A DNA stretch of 64,000 bases from Phocoena phocoena. Its lineage: Eukaryota > Chordata > Mammalia > Artiodactyla > Phocoenidae. The translations under genes and the position numbers were made by a program. The notes beneath the pieces were generated by a model that did not search any database, was not told where the DNA came from, and saw only the letters and a program-made list of their open reading frames with translations. Below are positions 55,509 to 64,000 of the stretch, piece after piece (the stretch's first letter is position 1; every line of letters starts with the position of its first letter). Where the stretch lies: positions 81,533,168 to 81,597,167 of the forward strand of contig NC_089220.1 of assembly GCF_963924675.1 (NCBI RefSeq), in the 5' to 3' direction.

Positions 55509-56312
55509 TTATTTTATTGAAGTATAGTTGATTTACAATGTTGTGTTAATTTCTGCTGTACAGCAAAATGATTCAGTTACACATATATATACATTCTTTT
55601 TCATATTCTTTTCCATTATGGTTTATCATAGGATATTGAAGAGTTCCCTGTGCTACCCAGTAGGACCTTGTCATTTATCCATCCTATATATAATAGTTTG
55701 TATCTGCTAATCCCAAACTCCCAATCTATCCCTCCCTCACTGCCCTCCCCCTTGGCAACCACCAGTCTATTCTCTATGTCTGTAAGTCTGTTTCTGTTTC
55801 ATAGATAAGTTCGTGTCATATTTTATAATAGATTCCATATATGTGTTATCATGTGGTATTTATCTTTCTCTGTCTGACTTACTTCACTTAGTATGATAAT
55901 CTGTAGATACATCCATTATTTCATTCTTTTTTATGGCTTAGTATTCCATTGTATATATTACCACATCTTCTTTTTTTTTTTTTTTTTAACCACATCTTCT
56001 TTATCCATTCATCTGTTGATGGACATTTAGGTCGTTTCCATGTCTTGGCTATTGTGAATAGTGCTGCTGTGAATATTGGGGTCCATGTATCTTTTCAAAT
56101 TATAGTTTTGTCCAGATATATACCCAGGAGTGGGATTGCTGGATCATATGGCAACTCTATTTTTAGTTTCTTGAGGAATCTCCATACTGTTTTCCATAGT
56201 GGCTGCACCAATTTACATTCCCACCAACAATATAGGAAGGTTCCCTTTTCTCCACACCCTCTCCAGCATTTGTTATTTGTAGATTTTTTAATGATGGCCA
56301 TTCTGACAAGTG
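55509..56312 (-). mobile_element. Older 5'-truncated L1, antisense, tail-to-tail with the previous one
   Basis: 'ttattgaagtatagttgatt' is the reverse complement of an older L1 3' end. The element continues to ORF2 C-terminal sequence and stops at about 56312. A poly-T insertion interrupts it at 55974-55987. A minus-strand frame at 56095-56301 is an ORF2 remnant. Confidence 0.93.
55974..55987 (-). mobile_element. Poly(A)-only retroinsertion inside L1
   Basis: A T-run is bracketed by 'accacatcttcttt' (55960-55973) and the same 14 bases at 55989-56002. The L1 order needs only one copy of this word. The duplicated target on the minus strand starts at 'AT/AAAGAAG', close to an L1 endonuclease site. 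Confidence 0.75.
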
Positions 56313-56600
56313 TGTCCTCTTGTATCTTCTGTATCTTGACTATGGTGATGGCTACACCAATCCATACATGTGATAAAATTGTATAGAGCTAAACACACAT
56401 ACATGAATAAGTATATGTGAGACTGGAGAAATCTGAATAAGGTCTGCAGATTGTATCAATGTCCATTTCCTGGTTGTGCTATTGTTCAGGTTATGGGTGA
56501 AGGGTATGCAGGATCTCTCTGTATTATTTCTTCCAACTGCATGCAAAACTGCAATTGTCTCAGAATTACAAGTTCACATAGATACACTCTAATCTTTCCT
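56313..56600 (+). mobile_element. Ancient L1M-type 3'UTR, sense
   Basis: 'gtatcttgactatggtgatg', 'acatgtgataaaattgtata', 'gattgtatcaatgtccattt' and 'ggtgaagggtatgcaggatc' follow an old L1 3'UTR order. Confidence 0.65.
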
Positions 56601-57729
56601 AATGTGTTAACATTTACCTTTCCCAAGGAATAGATATGTATTTTAATGGCATCTAATGGAGGCAATGCCTTTATCCAGACAAGCAGTTCCAATAGCTGGC
56701 TGCCTTTAAGTATCTAGGATAGACCCAGGGGAAAGATATTTTTATGCAGGCAAGTCTTTCGGTAATGTTCACATCTCACGACATCAGTAGCTGCCTACTC
56801 CACCTACTCCATCTCCCTTCAGTGGATTGAAACTAAAAGTTCGTTCTTATTCATGAGGAGCTGTGCTTAGCCTTGTTCAACTAGGTAACTATCTATGTAC
56901 ATTTCTCTGGGTTATAGTGCAAAACTTAAGAACACTGTTTTAGTCTAACTTTTTCCCTTTTTGAAGGTGAAAGAAGAGGTCTGTTCTTGAAGTGTATGTC
57001 TAGGACCTCAAAGCATGAGAAATTAAAAAGCCAAACTCAAATGGGTATATAAAAGCTTCCTCCCTCACCCTCCTCTCAGCCACTATGGAGGAGTAAAAGC
57101 CTTTTTTTCCCTGTTGACCATCAATCAACAAATATTTACAACCTTTTCAACAAGCTTTTTCAACCATTACTAGATCATTAGAGAAGACTTCAAACTCCCT
57201 GGTCCTTTAAAGGCTTTAGGGATTTAGCTGCAGAAAGATGAAACCATACACAGTTAATGGAGCTCCCACTCTGCTCCATACTTCAACCGCAGGTAGCTTT
57301 TAAGAATCAATTTGTGGTTCTGGATAAACGGGCTGCACTAGAATGGTAACCCCGAAAAGAAGCAACTGAAAAAGGAGATAAGCAATTAGAAATTATTCTA
57401 CCAATTATTGTTAGAATACTACTCAATTATATGAGACCTCTTTAAATGAAAAAAAAAAAAGGATGTCTAGCTATAAAATAAACATTCTTCACTACTTGTA
57501 CTTTGTATTTGAATAATTGAAAATGCTCTGCAATTAGGACATTTAGTAATTTGCCTTTGTAAATAACCTGTGGGCCAAGATGATAAAAGATCTACTTAGA
57601 ATGCTGATTTTATTCACTTCCCTGCATGTCTTTCAGTGCCTCTGCAGGTTAGAAATGTTGTATTTACTTGCAAGATTGCATTTATTCTTTCAGCAAATCA
57701 TGAATTGCAAAACTGAGCACTTCCAACCT
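56601..57729. other. No gene or clear repeat seen
   Basis: Unique-looking, AT-rich. A-run at about 57450-57461. Confidence 0.5.
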
Positions 57730-57840
57730 CACAGAGTAGGGGAGGTGGTATATGGCAACTCTCTGTACTAGCTACTCAATTTTCTGTAAACTTAAAACTT
57801 TTCTAAAAAATAAAATCTGTTAATTAAAAACAGAACAAAA
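57730..57840 (+). mobile_element. Possible ancient L1M 3' tail
   Basis: 'ggcaactctctgtactagct' followed by 'aacttttctaaaaaataaaa' resembles the last part of an old L1 3'UTR. Confidence 0.45.
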
Positions 57841-58734
57841 ACCTCATAAGGAACCAGAGTTAAGGTTAAAAATATATCTGAATAATTTCCTTATGTTGTG
57901 TACTGATATTCTGGATTCCTCCCCTTTCAAGCAAATGTCACAAAAGCCACCTGCCCCCATCTCCCTTCCCCAAAGGAAAGAAAGGAGGGCAGACCTGCGT
58001 GGTTCTTAGGGACCTCACTCCTCAGGAAGAGAGCTGGGCGGGAGTAGCTGACGTGGGAGGCAAGAAGAGAAGAGTCCCTAAGAGAGACCCTTGCCCGGAG
58101 GGTCAGTCATCCTCCGCGCCTTCTGTAGCAGAGAAAATGGCCACATCTGCTGGAAATAAAAAAGAGAAAAGCATTCTGTGTTAGCACATGGAATGTTTAG
58201 GCATGGGAGACGGGGCAGACAAGACTGGCATACAGTCTGTGGCCAGTGGCTGGGTCAGGAAACACTGGCGTTGCGAGACACAGAGATGAAATGTGTAGGA
58301 GAGCCTGCAGGTCCTAGGGCACTCATTCCCCAGGGATTCCCCTCTGCTGTCTGAGCAGAGGGAATGATGGACTGAGTTGGTAGTTCCCACAGGGCACGGG
58401 CAAGGGGAACAGAAAATCAATTTGCTGCAGTAGGACATCCCAGCTCTATCCCATGACTGGTATGGCTGGAGGGAAATCCCTGTTATGTAAGTAATCTCTG
58501 AAATGATTCACTAAATCATGCAGTGTTGTTAAAATGCTGCATCCTTTGTAATAACAATTCCCATTAATTTTTTTTTTTTAAAGTACACTTACTTTAAGAG
58601 AGTCAGATGATGCCACCCATTTCAGAAAGAGTAAAAAATGGGAAGCCTCTGCCATGTTGCAGTTTCTTTGCTTTCCAATCCCAAAAAGACTTTTCAGAAA
58701 CATCAAACCAATTAGACTTAAAATTCTGAGACTC
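57841..58734. other. No gene or clear repeat seen; locally GC-rich
   Basis: 57950-58110 is the most GC-rich unique stretch in the right half but has few CpGs. Frames at 57999-58184 (+) and 58181-58438 (-) show no recognisable domain. T-run at about 58568-58579. Confidence 0.5.
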
Positions 58735-58840
58735 CTGCCTCTGCTATACACACTTTACATGGCCTTGGGCAAGAAGGTTCACTCCAAAGTCTCCTTTTTA
58801 AGTCTGTAAAATGAGGATAATATCTTCCCAGGAGCAACTG
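58735..58840 (+). mobile_element. MIR core, sense
   Basis: 'catggccttgggcaagaagg', 'aagtctcctttttaagtctg' and 'taaaatgaggataatatctt' are in MIR order. Confidence 0.8.
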
Positions 58841-59494
58841 CCGCATCTAAAGCGCCACTGGTGACACTTTATCAACTCTGTCAATACATACAGAATGCTA
58901 AACTGCATAGGGCACAACTTAGGATGTGAGATACCAGGATCTAATATGAAACCTCAGACTTTTAGAATGCCTCACATGGACTTCTCAGAAATGTCAGTTA
59001 ATTCCCTTTCCCCAATCCTAAAACGCCTAGAAGGGTATATAGCATGGTAATTTCCTATCATGGGTCAACATGGAGGAAGCAACATCTGGGGGTTTCCACA
59101 GCTCTTTTACAGTTCAAGGGCGTAGAGATAACACTGGAATTCCCAGCAGCAGCCTCAGTAGTAGAGTTTCAGGATTATAGACGGTGCATGTGCAGAATTG
59201 CCATAAACCTTCGAGGTATAAGAAGGGTTTCCAGATCCAGACATAGCAGTCTGGATTGCTAGTCTCTATTGTACTTTCCCAGATAAAATTAGGATAACAA
59301 ATAATGCCAAAGTTGTAGACCAAACTCCCAAGCTTCACTCTTCTCAATACTCCCTGCTGTGCCCAAGAGATGGATTATGGCTTCCAAATAGTCTTGTCCT
59401 GGTGCCTTTCAGTGAACCCAGCTCGCCCACACAAATACGTGCTACAATCACATGGAACACCTGCCAGCCACAGGAATCTCGAATTTGTCTAGAC
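58841..59494. other. No gene or clear repeat seen
   Basis: Unique-looking sequence. Confidence 0.5.
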
Positions 59495-59580
59495 CATTTC
59501 CCTTAAAGAGATGAAGAAATTTCCCCAAGGTCACACAACCAGGAACAGGCAAAACTGGGATTCAAATTAAGTTTACCGAA
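59495..59580 (-). mobile_element. MIR-like core, antisense
   Basis: 'agagatgaagaaatttcccc', 'aaggtcacacaaccaggaac' and 'aaactgggattcaaatt' fit the MIR reverse complement. Confidence 0.75.
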
Positions 59581-60436
59581 CTGTAGAGATGGTGACCACT
59601 GCTACCCACGGCTCTAAGTGCTCCTTTAAAGGAAAAACAATGCTGCCAGTTTGGTTTGACAGGTGACCTGGTCCAGGGTAAGAGCACTAGTGTTCAAGAG
59701 GCTAATAATAAAACACACAGAGAATCTCAGGCTCAGGTGGCTCTGTCAATTTCAAGTGTTGTCATTATTTTAACTGCCAGGATTCATCTCTGCCCACATC
59801 TCACAGTGTACAGTTCGCCAGTTCCTAAACAGTATTGAAGTCAGTTAGTGAGTATATTCCGTTTGCTATGTTCACTGCAGTTTACTGAGTACTATGTGGA
59901 ATTAAAAGAGGAATGAAACATTTTTCTGATCCTCTAGCAACTCAACTGGGGACTGGGGGTGGGAGTGCAGATATGGAGAATAAAGCAAAAACGCAATTGT
60001 CTGTTATTCAGCCCAAAGTAAGATAAATGCCAAGAGAGAAAAACCAAGTCCTGTGGAAGCACAGGTATTACCAAAATGATTTTTCCTAGAGCACCTGAGG
60101 TCCTTTGCCATCAAGTTAACCCTAAGCTCACCTAATAATGTGTCTATCAGTTTACTTTGCCTCAGTAGAAGTTGCCTGAAAAAGTCTTAACTTGCTGTTG
60201 CCATAAGTCCCTCCTTCTATTTTTATAATAGAGAAGCCAAATTCTCCACTGTTGTTGGGTTTTTTTCCCCTGAGCATTCTTAACATGTTAGGACTTAGTT
60301 CTGATCTTTTTGAGAACAGCATAATTGGTAGGAATGTGATCAAGGGCCCTATTCACTAGGAATGTACACACAATTTACATGGCCAAATTATGTCGGTTTC
60401 GGGGACATGTTCTCAAGTCACGTAGAAGCAGCTTGA
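59581..60436. other. No gene or clear repeat seen
   Basis: Unique-looking sequence. Confidence 0.5.
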
Positions 60437-60451
60437 AGATTAATGCACACC

Positions 60452-60592
60452 TAGGGAGGGTGGGAGGGAGGCGCAAGAGGGAGGGGATATGGAGATATAT
60501 GTATACATATAACTGATTCACTTTGTTATACAGCAGAAATTAACACAGCATTGTAAAGCAATTATACTCCAATAAAGATGTTAAAAAAAAAA
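60452..60592 (+). mobile_element. Very short young L1 3' end (141 bp)
   Basis: 'tagggagggtgggagggagg' through 'tactccaataaagatgttaa' and an A-tail. An exact 15-bp duplication, agattaatgcacacc, lies at 60437-60451 and 60593-60607. Confidence 0.97.
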
Positions 60593-60607
60593 AGATTAAT
60601 GCACACC

Positions 60608-61374
60608 AAAAATATATTCTTTTTTTTCCCCTCAGATTGTTGCCGCAATATAGTGAGGCCATTCTCTCTGCCGGGCTTGTGTCAGCACTTCCCATCTAAC
60701 CCTGTTTTTTCAAGTCTTTCAGACTTGGCTGTGAAACTGCCCTGTGGGTCTGAAATTCAGGAGACAGTATTGTAAGGCCGTTTTGATTAGATTTTTGCAA
60801 GCCTCCCTGTCTGAGCTGTCTGCTTATTACATGATAACCAAGGAAGGTTGCACAATTCTTAAGCTGTTGTTTCTAAAATGAAATGGGATTATCTACCTGA
60901 CAACCAGGACTGAGTTTAGTATTGCTATTCAGGAACCAATTAAAATCAATTGCTTTGATCCTTTAGAATTATATCTAAAACACTTTTGAGTTGTGTAAAA
61001 ATTTGAGATATGTGATTTTAATCTCCATTTTTATGAAGCATGAAGATATTATACATTTTGTCTGATTCTCTCCTTCATGTGATTTTTTTCACCCTCTAAA
61101 ATCTGGAACTAAAGAAATTCTTCACATGCTTACTCTCACCTTCAAGTGATATACTTCACTCTGATGCTGATTATTGAGAGGCAGTAGGTACCCCGATTTC
61201 CAGACAATTACTCTGTTTGTTTCCAATCTAAAACACACAGATTTCTCATTTCTCTTAGTGGTGTCAAGAATTGGGGTGTGTTTTTAGAGATGAAGCAATA
61301 AAGGAAGTTCACAGATCGGAGTGTTTCCTTTAAAACATTTTGCCCTTGGTTTCTGCAGGCTGCTGAGAAAGGCA
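60608..61374. other. No gene; possible conserved non-coding stretch at 60780-60990
   Basis: No repeat is recognised. 60937-60952 reads 'caattaaaatcaattg', followed at once by a 'ctttgatc' TCF/LEF-like word. This is only suggestive. Confidence 0.35.
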
Positions 61375-61515
61375 GATTGGTGTGGTGGAAAGTGCATGGG
61401 CTCTGAGTCAACAGACCTAGGGTGGAATATCAGTTTTACCACTGTGTGACCAAGGGCATATTAATGGACCTTAGTCCCCTCAACTACTAATCTGTGAAAA
61501 TAACACTTCATTTAT
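61375..61515 (+). mobile_element. MIR, sense
   Basis: 'ggtgtggtggaaagtgcatg', 'ggctctgagtcaacagacct', 'ttaccactgtgtgaccaagg' and 'ctactaatctgtgaaaataa' in MIR order. Confidence 0.9.
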
Positions 61516-61544
61516 AAGGGGTTCAAGTGGTTAGGATTCACTCA

Positions 61545-61905
61545 TGTATTCAATAAATACTGGGGGCGGCAGGTATTTTCTATGTGCCAAACACATAAGT
61601 ATTGGAACTGCAGATACAGTCCCCACCCTGGTGAAGTCTACAGTCAGGTAGACAAGCTTGAATCTGATAATGACCTAAATAAAAGTAAAAAGGTAGAGTT
61701 ACCAAATGATAAGTGCTACAAAGGAAAGGTACATGCTGCTTTGAGAGCATATCAACCTTATCCAGGGAACCAGGGAGGCTTCCTTAAGTGAGTGATGTTG
61801 AGTGAAGTCTGAAGGATGAGGAAGCATTAGTTAAGCAGAGTTGGGGGTACTTGGGGGGAGTTGTGTTCCAGGCAGAGAGATCAACATGTGCAAAGGCCTT
61901 GCAAC
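61545..61905 (-). mobile_element. L2 3' region, antisense
   Basis: 'tcatgtattcaataaatact', 'tctatgtgccaaacacataa', 'agtccccaccctggtgaagt', 'aatgataagtgctacaaagg', 'aaccagggaggcttccttaa' and 'catgtgcaaaggccttgca' are collinear with the L2 reverse complement over 360 bp. Confidence 0.9.
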
Positions 61906-61925
61906 GAGAGAGAGAGAGAGAGAGA
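61906..61925. repeat. (GA)n microsatellite
   Basis: About ten GA units between the L2 and the following LTR-like repeat. Confidence 0.9.
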
Positions 61926-62262
61926 TTTTAAATAATTGGTTCATACAATTGTGGAAGCTTGGCAAATCCAAAATCTGTAGGAAAGGCCCAGTGTAGAGTT
62001 GCTGTTTGAGTCCAAAGGCCACCTATTGACAGAATTCCCTCTTCTTTGGGAAGGTTAGTGTTTTTTTCTATTAAGGCCTTCAACTGATTGGATGAGGCCC
62101 ACCCACATTATGGAGGGTGATCTGCTTTATTCAACATCTACAGACTTAAATGTTGATCTCATCTAAAAAGCATCTTTACAGAAACATCTGAAATAATTTT
62201 TGAGCAAATATCTGGATACCATGGCCTAGTCAAGTTGACACATAAAATTAACCATCAAAAGT
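61926..62262 (+). mobile_element. Ancient LTR-like repeat, family not named
   Basis: 'ataattggttcatacaattg', 'aggccttcaactgattggat', 'gaggcccacccacattatgg' and 'gtcaagttgacacataaaat' form a familiar old repeat ending 'aaccatca'. I cannot name it with certainty. Confidence 0.6.
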
Positions 62263-64000
62263 GCCTACTGGTACAGGTGAATGAGTGAGGTTTTGACCCT
62301 TCTGGTTTTTGAAGAGTAAAATGCTTAATCCTAGTATCCTTGGGATCTACTCCCAAGTGTATTTATTTCCATAGATTCTCATGGCATCTCTGTGCTGGGG
62401 TGCCAGCTCAATTGAGACAGTTTCTGAACAGACAAAGCAAAGTTTTAGAAGAGACACAGTGGGCTTTGTGTTCCCCAGGATTCCCACCTACCACAGGCCC
62501 CAAATGTCCCACGTTCCAGAGTGGGGTGGTGAGATGTTCCAGGAAGAGGTATAGCTGAGGGACCTCCCCTCTTAAGAGTTTCCCACCTTGGAAGATTAAG
62601 GCAAGAACTGTTTAGCTTGTCAAGGAAATTCCCTAAGGAAAATATTAACTTTAAAACTTCACAGTTTCGACAAGGAAGTTATAAAGACCAACATCTAAGA
62701 GCTGAAACTCTTCCCCCACATTCTCATTAAAAAAGAAAAGGAAGGAAAAAAAAAAGACTTCTCATAAGTAGCTTCCCTATGATACTTTCGTGCTTGTGTG
62801 AAGAAATTGGAGCTATGCATTATAGTCTAACCACACTGACTGCGTTTGTGACACCAAGTCATAATTTCCCCATGGCATTAGCATTTGACTTTTTAATTCA
62901 CAAAACCCCTCCCTTACTGCTCATGAGGAAAAAAATGGCAGGCTCTGGTTTTTTGTTCATATACCCCTTATTCAAGAAGGTAAACAAGAGGTAAAAGTCA
63001 GAGAATTCAGGGGGTATTAGGGACTCTCTGAAGACATTCCATCTAATGCCACACCCATTTTTTGTTTTCTTTTTTTCTTTCTTTGTCCTTTTATAATTCA
63101 AAGAGGGGCAGCATATTTAATAAAGGGAAGAGAAAGTTTTCAGTGTTAAGAATCATTCTGCAGACCGGCTGATTTTTAGTTTCACTCTAGATAGAACAAA
63201 AGACAATGGGCTTAGACGTAGCCTAAGTGATTGGAGTTATGGGGATCTGTATGATATTGAGAGAAATGCAAACGAAAAGGGGTGTCTGAGACAGATTGTG
63301 GACTCTGCTTCCTGAAAAGATCAGAGTGATGATAGACCAGGATTTTCCACACCAGTAATATGAGGACACACTGGTGTATTAAATATCTTATCAGTGTGTC
63401 TCAGGAAGGATTTTTGCCTCACATACCCCAGCCAGTGGCCCCAGATCTGTTACTGTTTAGAACCCCCAAACTCTTTCCTTCTTTCTATTACCCTCTCAGT
63501 TCAAAACACAGCCAGAACTTTGAGGAAACAAAAATGGTTTGGACGGCCTGCTCTGAGGTGTGTCCTCACCCCAACAGCCAGCACCACTAGTGTCACTTAG
63601 ATTTCCTTTCTATAATATACATGATAACAAAACACAAAGACTCATCTATGTTGACACATACCATATAACTACACACACCAACTTAAAGAAATATATAAAT
63701 GGCAAATTGTTCTAAATAATGTTCTATAACTTTTTTCTCTGTGTAAAAATACACTGATTTTCTTTTACCAGACAAAGTGATAAATTGCTCTTTTAGAGAG
63801 CTACAGTATTTCCACCAGATTAGCCGGTTATTTAGAAGTTGAGACAACCTGAAATTTGCAGTCTTCATCACCAAGTACCATCTTTACTTTAGGAACTAGC
63901 TAACGCCAACTTAGACCACTGTAGACAGCAAATCTCTGTTCTTCTATAGAGGTAGAACTGAGCAGAAGCAAAGAAACCAATCAGACTTAAGGGAGTAGAA
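62263..64000. other. No gene or clear repeat seen
   Basis: About 1.7 kb of unique-looking sequence to the window end. Short frames at 62340-62558, 62779-62994 and 63360-63600 have no recognisable domain. Confidence 0.5.

Noticed and set aside
57950..58190. GC-rich patch considered as a CpG island or promoter
   Set aside because: Only a few CpGs, no clustering of GC boxes and no adjoining exon.
1..64000. CRISPR array, operon, ribosome binding sites, phage or insertion sequence features
   Set aside because: The sequence is mammalian. No regularly spaced repeats or prokaryotic gene organisation were seen.

Overview
The window is mammalian nuclear DNA and almost certainly comes from a cetacean, most likely a toothed whale. 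The main evidence is a dense set of tRNA-derived SINEs of the CHR family. They open with a 'GGGCTTCCCTGGTGGCGCAG' type 5' end, and the youngest copies end in 'GTGAGAGGCCCGCGTACCGC' plus an A-tail. No BovB LINE or ruminant-type Bov repeat was recognised. All family names here are assigned by eye from remembered consensus features, because no database search was possible.

I find no convincing protein-coding gene, no functional RNA gene, no CpG island, no CRISPR array and no intact virus. The open reading frames are short. The long ones are remnants of L1 ORF2, SINE sequence read in one of six frames, or simple repeats. The most gene-like stretch is a possible terminal exon at 5425-5592, which has a good splice acceptor and 55 open codons followed by a stop. 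It remains a weak call. The window therefore looks intergenic or deep-intronic.

Layout. 1-4.2 kb: ancient L1 fragments (ORF2 remnant on +, ORF1 remnant on -). 4.9-18.9 kb: mostly old unique sequence sprinkled with CHR SINEs, MIR, L2 and hAT fossils, plus an 80-bp duplicated segment at 12.45 and 13.04 kb. 18.9-25.5 kb: a decayed but nearly complete antisense L1 carrying four CHR SINEs and one poly(A)-only insertion. 26.6-29.6 kb: two SINEs stacked on one target site, a short Tigger element, a TA microsatellite and a 1.7-kb ancient L1 ORF2. 30.7-34.1 kb: an LTR-like repeat, a Tigger element inside L1, and a younger 5'-truncated L1 with a nested SINE. 35.5-42.4 kb: several L2 copies, one split by a fragment of L1 5'UTR, then another truncated L1 with a nested SINE. 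43-50 kb: MIR, MER5-like, L2 and L1 3' fragments. 50-57 kb: a SINE with an expanded tail repeat, L1 3' ends, and a tail-to-tail pair of L1s with a SINE fused to one of them. 57-64 kb: mostly unannotated sequence with a very short young L1 at 60.45 kb and L2/MIR fragments near 61.5 kb.

The useful biology is retrotransposon archaeology. About a dozen insertions have readable target-site duplications, there are two tail-only insertions, and SINEs nested in L1 consistently share the L1 orientation.
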